Shown here in pieces: positions 13,551-21,547 of a stretch of 34,245 nucleotides of DNA. How positions within the stretch are numbered: the stretch's first letter is position 1; every line of letters begins with the position of its first letter. A model generated the notes under the pieces. That model was not told where the DNA came from. It searched no databases and saw nothing but the letters and a program-made list of their open reading frames with translations. Source of the DNA: Verrucomicrobiota bacterium (GTDB taxonomy: Bacteria; Verrucomicrobiota; Kiritimatiellia; RFP12; UBA1067); NCBI GenBank assembly GCA_023269675.1, contig JAHFSX010000054.1:1-34245 (forward strand), in the 5' to 3' direction. A program made the position numbers and the translations under genes.

Positions 13551-16493
13551 ATGCAGACTCCCGAGAAAACCGGCGTCATTGCCTGCCTGCTCGTCGCTGT
13601 CGCCTTCGCGCGGACCGCGCCGGCCGACACCTGGAGTTTCGAAGGCCCCGCGCCCGGCTGGGCGCAGACCGTGACGGCCGAACCCGGCGCGCCGTCGAAC
13701 CGCGTACTGCGCGTGGCCGCGAACCTGCCGCACCACACCCGCGTCGCGGTGCCCGGCCCCGTCCCCGCCGCGTTCGTCGCGGAGGCGCGTGTCCGCCTGC
13801 AGGCCGCCACCGGCGCCGCGCCGCTCGCCTATCTCTACGGTCTCACGCCCGACGGCTTCCTCGCCCTGTCTCTCGGCTCCGGCCGCGCGAGGCTCTTCGT
13901 CTGGCGCGGCAACGGCCAGCCCTCGCCGGTCCTCGGCGAAACCGCCGTCCCCGCGGCGGCGGAACGCTGGGTACGGGTCAAACTCGCCCTCGAAAACGGC
14001 GTCGCGGCGGCGAAGGTCTGGGCGGACGGCACGCGCGAGCCCGGCTGGACGCTGACGGGGCAGGTGCCGGATCTCGCCGTGAGCAGCTTCGCCGTCGGCG
14101 TGTGGCTCTCGCCGCGCGAGCCCTCCACCGCGACGATGCTCTTCGACGACCTCGCGTTGCGTCCGGCCGCACCGGCAGACCGCGTCGCCGAGTCAGCCGC
14201 GCCCGCCGCGCCGCTGGCGCTTCCCGCCGCGAACGTGCGCGGCGTGTTCGAGTCGGGCCCGCACATCGGCGTGGTCGCGGGCGACCTCGTCGCCGCCTTC
14301 GACCGCCGCACCGGCGCGCTGCGCCATCTCACGCACCGGCCCACGGGACGCGACTTTGCGGAAGCGAGCCAGCGCCGTCCGCTGTTCCGCCTGCGCCTGA
14401 CCCGCTGGCAGGTGGGCGAGACGGCGGAACTCTCGGCGGACGATTTCGAGAGTGTCGCGTGGGAGACGGCCGACCCCCGCACGTTGCGGGCGGTCTTTCG
14501 CGACGGGCCCGAGCCCGGACTGACCGTGCGGGCCACCGTCTCCGCAGGCGCGGACGGCCTCGCGCATTTCCGCCTCGCGGTGGAGAATCCGGGCGAACAG
14601 GCGGTCGCCTCCATCCGGTTCCCGTGCTTCGCCTCGCCGCCCGCCCTCGGCGGCGAGGCGGCCGACGACCGCCTGCTCGTGCCGGACAGCCACACCGACG
14701 GCATCGTCATCAACGCGCCCGGGCGGCTCGACCGCTCCGCCGGCGGCTCCTATCCCGGCGATTCCGCCGTGCAGATGGCCGCGCTCTACGACCCCTTGGC
14801 CGGCCTTCTGCTCGCGACGCAAGACGCGGACGGGCACTGCAAGTCGTTCGACGTCCGCATGTCGCGCGACCGCTTCGTCGAGCTCTCCGTCACCCATCTG
14901 CGCCCGGAAACGCCCGGCCATGCCGAGACGCCCTACGACACGGTTCTCGGCACGTTCACCGGCGACTGGCGCGACGCGGCCGACCTCTACAAGCGCTGGG
15001 CGCGGAACCAGCCCTGGTGCGCGCGCAAGCTGGCCGCGCGCGCGGATGTGCCGGCGTTCCTGAAGGAGGGCGCCGCGGGCATCATTCTCGGCATCGGCGG
15101 CCCGGACGGCTACAACGGCTCGCTCGGACCGGCCCTTGAGAAGCTGCCGGCGCTGGCTGCCGACTACCGCCGGCGCGCAAAGGTGCCGCACCTGATCGTC
15201 GTGCCCTACGGCTGGGAGAACCGCGGCACGTGGGCGGGCATCCATTACCATCCCGCCCGGCCGTCCGACGAGGCGTGGCGCGCGGCCAACGCGGCGCTCA
15301 AAGCGCAAGGGGACCGCACCGCGATGCTGACGTCGGGCTACTGGTGGGTGATCCGGCGCGCGAGAACCTCCAACGGCCCGGCTTTCGACGACACCGCCGA
15401 TTTCGAGCGCCGCAAGGCCATGACGGTGCAGCGCGCCGACGGCACGCCGTGGCTGCTGGACGCGTATGACAAGGCGGGTAGCTCCGGCGACTGGCGCGGC
15501 GTCTCCGCCAAGCTCTGTCACGGCAGCGCCGAGGCGCGTGCGGCGATGCTCGCCATTTTCCTCAAGACGGCCGCGCTCGGCACGCCGCTGATCAGCTTCG
15601 ACCAGGAGATCGGCGGCGGCCAGAGCGTGCCTTGCTACGCGTCCGGCCACGGCCACCCTCCGGGGTACGGCGCCTGGATGTGGACCGGCTTCCGCAACGT
15701 GTGCGAGGCGATCCGCGAGCAGGCGCGTGGCTCGGAGCCTGAGATCGGCCTCCTGGTCGAGAATTGCGGCGAGATGACCATTCCCGTGATGGCCACTTAC
15801 TGGAGCCGCCAGTTCGGCGTGATCGACCCAGGCTCCTCCGGGGAGGGGCCGGTCGGACTCTTCTCCTACCTTTACCACGAATACGTCACCGCCATGGGGG
15901 CCGCCGTCGTGCAGGGCCAGGGGCCGCAAGGCGCTCACGTTTCGGCGGGGCTCCGTTGCCAAGCGCTAGCGAACAACCTCGCCCGCGGCCTCATCCCGTG
16001 TCCGTTCGGCAACGACGTGCAGCTGGATACCGGCGACGTGCGCAAGGAGCAGATCGCCCGAGCCTTTTTCGCCTTCTGCGAGCCGTTCGGAACCTTCCCC
16101 GAGTTCCTCGTGCTGGGTGAGACGCTCCGGCCGCCTGCGATCATCTGCGCCGAACGCGAGGAGTGGTACGAGCCCAGGGCCGACGCCGCAGGCAAAGGCG
16201 GGGCAAAGCCCGCGCGCCGCGCCACACGCCCCCTGCCGTCGGTGATCGCCGGACGTTTCGTCGCGCCGGACGGCGCGACCGGCACGGTCCTCGTGAACGC
16301 CACACCTGAACCGCAGCGCGCGACTGTCGCGCCGGTCGAGTGCGGCCGTCCCGCGACGCTCTACCGCGCCGACCAAGCGGTCGACACGGCTTGGCCAGCC
16401 CTGCCCGCCTCGATCAGCGTCACGCTGGAACCGTTCGGCTCACGCATGCTCGTCGTGCCCCGAGGGCCAGGCGGGCAGCCCCCTCACTCATAG
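13551..16493 (+). CDS. Large secreted glycoside-hydrolase-like protein (DUF6259-like)
   Basis: 980 residues. The signal peptide is at residues 1-26. A concanavalin-like beta-sandwich (about 27-205, WVRVKLALENGVAAAKVWADG ends it) is followed by a linker. A large region of DUF6259 type then shows a beta-sandwich part (LTHRPTGRDF, YDPLAGLLLATQDADGHCKSF) and a probable TIM barrel (LIVVPYGWENRGTW, MLTSGYWWVI, ISFDQEIGGG, LLVENCGEM, YWSRQFGVIDPG). The C-terminus is a small beta domain. DUF6259 proteins are secreted, mainly from Lentisphaerota, Verrucomicrobiota and Planctomycetota, and are thought to act on polysaccharides; catalysis is not demonstrated as far as I know. The last 10 nt overlap the 3' end of the convergent GH29-like gene. 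Confidence 0.78.
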   Translation: MQTPEKTGVIACLLVAVAFARTAPADTWSFEGPAPGWAQTVTAEPGAPSNRVLRVAANLPHHTRVAVPGPVPAAFVAEARVRLQAATGAAPLAYLYGLTPDGFLALSLGSGRARLFVWRGNGQPSPVLGETAVPAAAERWVRVKLALENGVAAAKVWADGTREPGWTLTGQVPDLAVSSFAVGVWLSPREPSTATMLFDDLALRPAAPADRVAESAAPAAPLALPAANVRGVFESGPHIGVVAGDLVAAFDRRTGALRHLTHRPTGRDFAEASQRRPLFRLRLTRWQVGETAELSADDFESVAWETADPRTLRAVFRDGPEPGLTVRATVSAGADGLAHFRLAVENPGEQAVASIRFPCFASPPALGGEAADDRLLVPDSHTDGIVINAPGRLDRSAGGSYPGDSAVQMAALYDPLAGLLLATQDADGHCKSFDVRMSRDRFVELSVTHLRPETPGHAETPYDTVLGTFTGDWRDAADLYKRWARNQPWCARKLAARADVPAFLKEGAAGIILGIGGPDGYNGSLGPALEKLPALAADYRRRAKVPHLIVVPYGWENRGTWAGIHYHPARPSDEAWRAANAALKAQGDRTAMLTSGYWWVIRRARTSNGPAFDDTADFERRKAMTVQRADGTPWLLDAYDKAGSSGDWRGVSAKLCHGSAEARAAMLAIFLKTAALGTPLISFDQEIGGGQSVPCYASGHGHPPGYGAWMWTGFRNVCEAIREQARGSEPEIGLLVENCGEMTIPVMATYWSRQFGVIDPGSSGEGPVGLFSYLYHEYVTAMGAAVVQGQGPQGAHVSAGLRCQALANNLARGLIPCPFGNDVQLDTGDVRKEQIARAFFAFCEPFGTFPEFLVLGETLRPPAIICAEREEWYEPRADAAGKGGAKPARRATRPLPSVIAGRFVAPDGATGTVLVNATPEPQRATVAPVECGRPATLYRADQAVDTAWPALPASISVTLEPFGSRMLVVPRGPGGQPPHS

Positions 16494-17941
16494 GCCTCCA
16501 GCTCTACGACCGCCATCTGCCGGCCGGGCTGGTCAGGGCCGTCGGGCGCGAGCGCGCTCACGCGCACGTAGCGGGCGGCGGCGGGAACGAAGGTTGTCTC
16601 GAACGGCTGGCCGGCGAGGTTCGCGGCCTCCGCGACCGTCTGCCACGACTGGCGGTCGGCGGAGACCCGGATGCAAAGCCGCGTGGCGAAGCCGGTCTTG
16701 GAGAAGGTGACCCTGACGCGCTTCAGCTTGAAGGCCGCGAGCAGGTCCACCTCGTAGGTCCACGGCCACTCCATGCTCGCCAGCGCGGCCGTGCCGGGGT
16801 CCCCGTCCACGCCCAGCCGTGGCATGTGCGGCCCGCCGCCGTTCACCGGCAGCTCGCGCGTGCCGTCGAGGCTGAGCAGCAGCGCCGGTTTGCGGAACGC
16901 GAGATTGCCCGGCGGCACCGGCGGCTGCGCCCTCATCGCCGCCAGCGCCGGCCGCAGCGACCGCAGCACCTCCAGCTGCGACCGGTCGAGGCCGCCGTCG
17001 CGGTAGAGCAGCACATCGATGGAAACCACGCCGCCGGCCTGATGCGCGGCGAAGACATACTCCGCCAGCTCCCGCTTGGAGTAACGCGCGCCCGGCTCGC
17101 CCCAGCCCGCGGAGAGGTAGTTCCCGGGGCGGTCCGCGCCCAGATACGACAGCACATGCCACTGTTCGCCGTCGAGCCAGCGCCGCAAGGGAAGTTCATG
17201 AAAGCGGTTCTGCTCGCCCGCCGTGAAATCCTCGTGGCGCGAATAGGCCGTCAGTTCCACGCCGGGGTTGAGGCCGATGATGCGGCGCGGATTGCCCGCC
17301 TTGAGCGCGCGGGCCAGGATGCCGAGCTTCTCGCCGTCGTACCCCAGGTTGCCGTGCTTGGCATAGCAGCCGTCCACCCACCAGCCCGCGACCTTGTCGC
17401 CGTAGCGCACGCCGTACTCCTCGGTGACCGCCGCCCACTTCGTGAGCCACGCTTTGGAGACCGGCGTCGTCCAGCCCATGGCCGCGTTGGCCATGGCGTC
17501 CGAGCTGGGGCCGTTGCCGGTCCAGTAGAGCATCAGCGGGATGTTCCTCTTGTGCAGGGCCTGATAGAGCTCCTCGATCAGGTCGCGCGTGGCGCAGGCC
17601 TCGCCGGGCTTGTAGCCGGTGGCCCGGTCGAACGCCGCGTTCGGGGCGATGAGGAAGCGCGTGCGCTGGTGGGTGGTGAAGATCACGTAGCCCGCGCCCG
17701 CCTCGGCCATCGCATCGGCGAAGCGCTCAACGTCGAACTCGCGCACGCACGCGTCCCACGCGGTCGAGCGTCCCAGGCTCTGAACCGTTTCCGGATTGTT
17801 CTGGAGCTCGTTCAGGTAATGCACGAACACGCCGTAGCCGGCCCGGCTGAACCAGTCGGTCGCCGGGTTGTTGGTCTCGGCGGACGAGGACCAAGCGAGC
17901 AGACCAGCACAAAGCATCCAATCGATTAGATACCTTTTCAC
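16484..17941 (-). CDS. Secreted GH29-like (alpha-L-fucosidase-related) protein with C-terminal F5/8-type domain
   Basis: 485 residues with a signal peptide (1-21). The catalytic barrel spans about 25-345: AGYGVFVHYLNEL, EFDVERFADAMAEAGAGYVIFTTHQ, a helix ending NIPLMLYWTGNG, and VAGWWVDGCY, where D190 is in the position of the GH29 nucleophile. The usual HHDGF is altered to HQRTRF, so it is a divergent member. Residues about 350-485 form a discoidin (F5/8 type C) carbohydrate-binding-like domain (MEWPWTYEVDLL, IRVSADRQSWQTV, YVRVSAL). It probably removes a terminal sugar outside the cell; fucose is only the family default. It overlaps the convergent 980-residue gene by 10 nt, and a REP-like element lies just upstream of its start. 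Confidence 0.8.
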   Translation of the reverse strand: MKRYLIDWMLCAGLLAWSSSAETNNPATDWFSRAGYGVFVHYLNELQNNPETVQSLGRSTAWDACVREFDVERFADAMAEAGAGYVIFTTHQRTRFLIAPNAAFDRATGYKPGEACATRDLIEELYQALHKRNIPLMLYWTGNGPSSDAMANAAMGWTTPVSKAWLTKWAAVTEEYGVRYGDKVAGWWVDGCYAKHGNLGYDGEKLGILARALKAGNPRRIIGLNPGVELTAYSRHEDFTAGEQNRFHELPLRRWLDGEQWHVLSYLGADRPGNYLSAGWGEPGARYSKRELAEYVFAAHQAGGVVSIDVLLYRDGGLDRSQLEVLRSLRPALAAMRAQPPVPPGNLAFRKPALLLSLDGTRELPVNGGGPHMPRLGVDGDPGTAALASMEWPWTYEVDLLAAFKLKRVRVTFSKTGFATRLCIRVSADRQSWQTVAEAANLAGQPFETTFVPAAARYVRVSALAPDGPDQPGRQMAVVELEAYE

Positions 17942-17956
17942 GGCTCCCTCCCGTTC

Positions 17957-18020
17957 GTTGTACCGCCTTCAGGCGGCGGTTCGTCCTTACAGCGTTGCCG
18001 GCTGAAGCCGGGACTACATG
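17957..18020. repeat. REP-like bipartite palindrome (copy 2, degraded left head)
   Basis: Same architecture as 9934-10002. The left hairpin CCGCC-TTCA-GGCGG lacks the GTCC after its GTA head. The right half GCCGGCTGAAGCCGGGACTAC is intact. The middle (about 18 bp) differs from copy 1. It sits between the FAD oxidoreductase and GH29-like genes, both minus strand. Confidence 0.75.
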
Positions 18021-18034
18021 TCCAAGCCCCGTAC

Positions 18035-19501
18035 TTATCGACACCGCGTCGCGTCTTGGTCAATGCGGTCGGCCATCTCGCGCCGGATGTCTCCGGCCGC
18101 CACCTGCCGCAGCGGCTTGCCCTGCACGCGCGCCAGGTGCGCGGCCACGCCGGCCGCCTCGCCGAGCTGCATCATGGTGCGCGAGAGGCGGCAGCTCGAG
18201 GCCGCGATGGCGCTGAAGCTCGCCGCGCGGCCCGCGACCAGCACGTTCTCGGTCTTGAGAGGCAGCAGGCAGCGGTACGGGATGCCGTAGGCCTCGCGCA
18301 GCTCGCCGCCCGGCCCGCCGCCGCCGTGGCTGTCCATGGGGTGATCCGCGATGGCGATGATGTCGTCGTGCTTCTGGCCCGAGAGTCCCGCGATCAGATC
18401 GTTCTGGGTCAGCACATATTCGCCGCGCACGCGGCGCGTCTCGCGCAGGCCGGCCTTCGGGAAGATCATCTGCAGTTTGAAGCGGCGGAACTCGTCGAAG
18501 TTTTTCTGATACCAGTGCCAGTGCGCCCGCACGCGCCGCGCGCACTCGGCGTACGCCTTCTCGGCGCCCAGCGCCAGATATTCCTCGCCCCGCATGGTCG
18601 GCAGCATGTTGACGAAGCGGTCGCCGTTCGGGTAGACGCCCACAAAGGCGACGGGGAAGTTGCCCTGCCACCAGCACGTCTCAGGGACGCCCTCCGGCAA
18701 AGGCTCCACGCGATCCGGCTCCGTCCCGCCGACGGGCGTGACGCGGTAGACCAGCGTCGCGCCGTTCATCTTCATGACCGGTTCGGGCGGCGCGCCAGGC
18801 TCGTTGAAGGCGGCCTGGCTGTCGCGGCCGACCATCAGGTCGCACCCCAGTTGCGCGCAGAGCGCGCCGTCCGTGGCGTCGATGAATATCCCCGCCCTCA
18901 CCGTGGTGCCGTCGGAGAGCGTCATCTCGCTCACGCGCCCGTCCGCATGCCGCACCTCCTTGAGCGCGGTGTTCAGAAACACCCGGCAGCGCCCGGTCTC
19001 CTTGAGCATGTCGAGCATCACGCCCGACATCGCGCCCGGCTCGAAGATCACGCCGTGGCAATACTGCCGGAACCAGGCCTCGTCGCCCATGCCCGGCCCG
19101 TGGCGCAGCAGGGTGTGAGCATAGGTCAGGCAGGGGTCGGCTTCGAGGATGCCTCCGGGAAAGGCGTACTTCTCCCAAGGCTTCTTCCATGCGAGATGCC
19201 GGTCGAGACGGTAGATGCCGGCCGCCTCCGGAATCCGGGCCAGCCGCTGGTAAACGCGGTACGGCACACCCGTTCCGCCCATGCCGGGCTCCCAGTTATT
19301 GACGCCGCCGAGGGTCGAGGTGCCGCCCAGCACCGCCTCTTTCTCGACCAGCACGACGGTGCTGCCGAGCTGCGCTGCGGACCAGGCCGCGCCGAAGCCC
19401 GCGCTGCCGCCCCCGAGCACCGCGACGTCCGCTGACACTGTCGACCCGTGGGCCGCACAGGCCGCGCTCAGCGCACAGAAAAACAGAAAAAGCTTATCCA
19501 T
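18035..19501 (-). CDS. Secreted FAD-dependent oxidoreductase (FAD_oxidored family)
   Basis: 488 residues. The signal peptide is MDKLFLFFCALSAACAAHGS. The FAD dinucleotide motif VLGGGSAGFGAAWSAAQLG (about 28-46) leads to VEKEAVLGGTSTLGG. IFIDATDGALCAQLGCDLM and the C-terminal NVLVAGRAASFSAIAASSCRLSRTMMQLGEAAG complete a pattern typical of PF12831 proteins. These occur often beside glycosidases and sulfatases in Lentisphaerota, Verrucomicrobiota and Planctomycetota. Reaction and acceptor are unknown; an oxidation of a sugar or uronate outside the cytoplasm is a guess from context. It has its own promoter element (19553-19561), and the obgE terminator lies directly upstream, so it is transcribed separately from the ribosomal operon. 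Confidence 0.85.
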   Translation of the reverse strand: MDKLFLFFCALSAACAAHGSTVSADVAVLGGGSAGFGAAWSAAQLGSTVVLVEKEAVLGGTSTLGGVNNWEPGMGGTGVPYRVYQRLARIPEAAGIYRLDRHLAWKKPWEKYAFPGGILEADPCLTYAHTLLRHGPGMGDEAWFRQYCHGVIFEPGAMSGVMLDMLKETGRCRVFLNTALKEVRHADGRVSEMTLSDGTTVRAGIFIDATDGALCAQLGCDLMVGRDSQAAFNEPGAPPEPVMKMNGATLVYRVTPVGGTEPDRVEPLPEGVPETCWWQGNFPVAFVGVYPNGDRFVNMLPTMRGEEYLALGAEKAYAECARRVRAHWHWYQKNFDEFRRFKLQMIFPKAGLRETRRVRGEYVLTQNDLIAGLSGQKHDDIIAIADHPMDSHGGGGPGGELREAYGIPYRCLLPLKTENVLVAGRAASFSAIAASSCRLSRTMMQLGEAAGVAAHLARVQGKPLRQVAAGDIRREMADRIDQDATRCR

Positions 19502-19552
19502 TGCAAGACCGCCCTCGGCTGACCGACACAGGATCCACTGGCTGCGCCGCGT

Positions 19553-19561
19553 ACTATAACA
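19553..19561 (-). promoter_or_regulatory. Extended -10 promoter element of the FAD oxidoreductase gene
   Basis: The minus strand reads TTTTTGTTATAGT immediately after the obgE terminator stem, so the terminator T-run forms the upstream T-tract. TGTTATAGT is an extended -10; no clear -35. Predicted start near 19546, about 45 nt before the ATG. The same 13-mer precedes the S1/P1-like gene. Confidence 0.5.
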
Positions 19562-19593
19562 AAAAAAGCGGGCACCTGCGTGCCCGCTTTTTT
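19561..19593 (-). terminator. Rho-independent terminator of the rplU-rpmA-obgE operon (bidirectional)
   Basis: The perfect 8-bp stem GCGGGCAC/GTGCCCGC (19568-19575, 19580-19587) has a 4-nt loop, flanked by seven A on the left and six T on the right. It ends 36 bp after the obgE stop. Confidence 0.9.
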
Positions 19594-19628
19594 GAACCAG
19601 CGAAAAAGGGAATCCGGCGCGACGGAAC

Positions 19629-20777
19629 CTACTTCTTCTTTTTCGGCAGCTTGCGCGTCAGGTCCAGGAAGGGCGCGTGCTTCAGCGACTCTTCCGAAAT
19701 GATCTCGCCGTCCGTCGCGGGCACATCCTCATCCGCACCGACCACGACCGGCGACACCCACTCGCCCCGGGGCTTGGGCTTCAGGAGATCCCACAGGCGC
19801 TGCTTGAACTCGGCCACCCCGGGATGCTCGGCATCGATGGCCGAGATCTGGAGCGGCGTGACGCCCGTCTTCTTGATGAACTTCGGCAGATTCTTGACGG
19901 CCGCAGCCTCGTCCATCTTGTTCGCCAGCACCATGGACGGACGCTCGAGCAGCTCGTCGTTGTGCTGCTCGATCTCTTTGCGGAGCGTCAGGTAGTCTTT
20001 CCAGGGGTCGCGGTTGTCTGTGCCGGCCATATCGATGATGTAGACCAGCACGCGCGAACGCGCCAGATGCTTCAGGAAATCGACGCCCAGACCGACCCCG
20101 TCCGACGCGCCTTCGATGATCCCCGGCACGTCCGCCACACGCAGCTGCGAAAAGTCGGGATAGTGGATCGTCCCCACGATCGGATTGAGCGTGGTGAACG
20201 GGTAGCTGGCGATCTTGGGGTGCGCGTCGCTGACGCAGGCGAGCAGCGAAGACTTGCCCGCGTTCGGGAAACCGAGCAGGCCCGCATCGGCGATGGTCTT
20301 GAGCTCCAGACGCAGGCGGAACTCCTGGCCCTCGTCGCCGGGCGTGTGTTCGGTCGGCACCTGATGCGTGGAGGTGCGGAAATGGACGTTGCCGAGGCCG
20401 CCCTTGCCGCCCTCGGCGATGACGACCTCCTGGTCGTGCTCCACGATGTCGGCCATCAGCGCGCCGGTCTCCGCGTCGAAGATGGAGGTCCCGCACGGCA
20501 CCCGCACGATCAGGTCCTTGCCCCTGCGTCCGTACATCTTCTGGCCGCGGCCGGAAACGCCTTCCTCGGCGAAAAGCTGCGGCGCGAAATAGAGGGCGAT
20601 CAGGGAGTCGACGTCGTGATCCCCCTTGAAAATGACATGGCCCCCACGACCGCCATCGCCGCCGTCAGGGCCACCTTCAGGCACACACGCTTCGCGCCGG
20701 AAGCTGCTGCTTCCATCGCCGCCTTTGCCGGCGCGCGCATGCACCTTGACATGATCTACAAAAGTTCTTGTCTTCAC
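19629..20777 (-). CDS. obgE: Obg family GTPase (ribosome assembly)
   Basis: 382 residues. The glycine-rich Obg fold is at 1-158 (FVDHVKVHARAGKGGDGSSSFRREA, GGPDGGDGGRGG). The GTPase domain has G1 GFPNAGKSS, switch II DVPGIIEGASDGVGLG, NKMD and SAIDAEH. The C-terminal tail is short and basic (RKLPKKKK) instead of a full OCT domain, as in many phyla. Obg binds the 50S subunit and couples its assembly to GTP levels. It is third in the classic order rplU-rpmA-obgE, 30 bp after rpmA, followed by a strong terminator. Confidence 0.97.
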   Translation of the reverse strand: MKTRTFVDHVKVHARAGKGGDGSSSFRREACVPEGGPDGGDGGRGGHVIFKGDHDVDSLIALYFAPQLFAEEGVSGRGQKMYGRRGKDLIVRVPCGTSIFDAETGALMADIVEHDQEVVIAEGGKGGLGNVHFRTSTHQVPTEHTPGDEGQEFRLRLELKTIADAGLLGFPNAGKSSLLACVSDAHPKIASYPFTTLNPIVGTIHYPDFSQLRVADVPGIIEGASDGVGLGVDFLKHLARSRVLVYIIDMAGTDNRDPWKDYLTLRKEIEQHNDELLERPSMVLANKMDEAAAVKNLPKFIKKTGVTPLQISAIDAEHPGVAEFKQRLWDLLKPKPRGEWVSPVVVGADEDVPATDGEIISEESLKHAPFLDLTRKLPKKKK

Positions 20778-20807
20778 GAGTCCTGTTCGCTGCCGGGCCG
20801 GAAAGCC

Positions 20808-21056
20808 TTACTTCGCCGCAATTGCGGGAAGAATGCTGACCACGGCACCGTCTTTTTGGAATTTAACGGAGCCGTCCACCAAAGCGAACAACGTGAAATC
20901 ACGGCCACAACCGACATTCGTACCGGCGTGGACCTTGGTTCCGCGCTGACGGATGAGGATCGAACCCGCAGTGACGACCTGACCGTCATAGCGTTTGACG
21001 CCCAGACGTTTGGATTTGCTGTCGCGGCCGTTTCTTGCTGCTGCTGCACCTGCCAT
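20808..21056 (-). CDS. rpmA: 50S ribosomal protein bL27
   Basis: 82 residues: MAGAAAARNGRDSKSKRLGVKRYDGQ, then a GSILIRQRGTKVHAGTNVG core and a C-terminal beta region, the full bL27 pattern. Its N-terminal tail reaches the peptidyl-transferase centre. The start at 21054-21056 has AAGGAG 8 nt upstream; an upstream in-frame ATG at 21089 would add 11 residues not seen in the family. There is no cleavable Firmicutes-type N-terminal extension. Middle gene of the rplU-rpmA-obgE operon. Confidence 0.97.
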   Translation of the reverse strand: MAGAAAARNGRDSKSKRLGVKRYDGQVVTAGSILIRQRGTKVHAGTNVGCGRDFTLFALVDGSVKFQKDGAVVSILPAIAAK

Positions 21057-21132
21057 AAAACACTCTCCTTGCTGAAACCGGGGTGCCATGACCCCGTTTC
21101 AAGTTGCTCGTCGGAACCGGACTGCCTGCCGC

Positions 21133-21447
21133 TTAAGCGATCGACTTCACCGAGGCGACCGTCTTCTCCTGACGGTGACCGACCCGGCGCTGATAGCCCT
21201 TCCGGCGTTTCATCTTGAAATTGATCAATTTGGGACCGCGCTTGTGCCCGATAATCGTGAGGGTCACCAAGGCATCCTTGACGTAAGGCATGCCGATCTT
21301 CAGCTCTTTGCCGTCCGAGAAAGCCAGCACCGTGTCAAACGTGACGTCGCTTCCAGCCTCAGCGTCCAGACGTTCGATCTCAATTGTTTCACCCGTGGTC
21401 ACACGATACTGTTTGCCACCGGTTTCTAAAACCGCATACGCATCCAT
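21133..21447 (-). CDS. rplU: 50S ribosomal protein bL21
   Basis: 104 residues (E. coli L21 has 103): MDAYAVLETGGKQYRVTTGETIEIE at the N-terminus, VLAFSDGKELKIGMPYV, and the diagnostic KMKRRKGYQRRVGHRQEKT near the C-terminus. It binds 23S rRNA near L20. The ATG at 21447 is chosen because AAGGA lies 7 nt upstream and the family begins here; in-frame ATGs at 21462 and 21534 are too far upstream. First gene of its operon, with a promoter at 21518-21547 and a leader of about 60 nt. Confidence 0.97.
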   Translation of the reverse strand: MDAYAVLETGGKQYRVTTGETIEIERLDAEAGSDVTFDTVLAFSDGKELKIGMPYVKDALVTLTIIGHKRGPKLINFKMKRRKGYQRRVGHRQEKTVASVKSIA

Positions 21448-21517
21448 GTTGTAATCCTTCATCAATGAGGAATCCGCCAGTCCCGGAAAACCTTCAACCG
21501 GAACGAATAGGGTTGAT

Positions 21518-21547
21518 ACTTTACCCAATTGCACCGTTCGCTGTCAA
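21518..21547 (-). promoter_or_regulatory. Promoter of the rplU operon
   Basis: On the minus strand a perfect TTGACA (21542-21547), an 18-bp spacer and TAAAGT (21518-21523). The -35 box overlaps the stop codon of larE (21544-21546), so the ribosomal operon is fired from inside the end of the upstream gene. Confidence 0.7.

Noticed and set aside
14193..15962. 589-codon minus-strand frame inside the DUF6259-like gene
   Set aside because: Antisense frame in GC-rich DNA, no signal peptide, no recognisable domain, no ribosome site.
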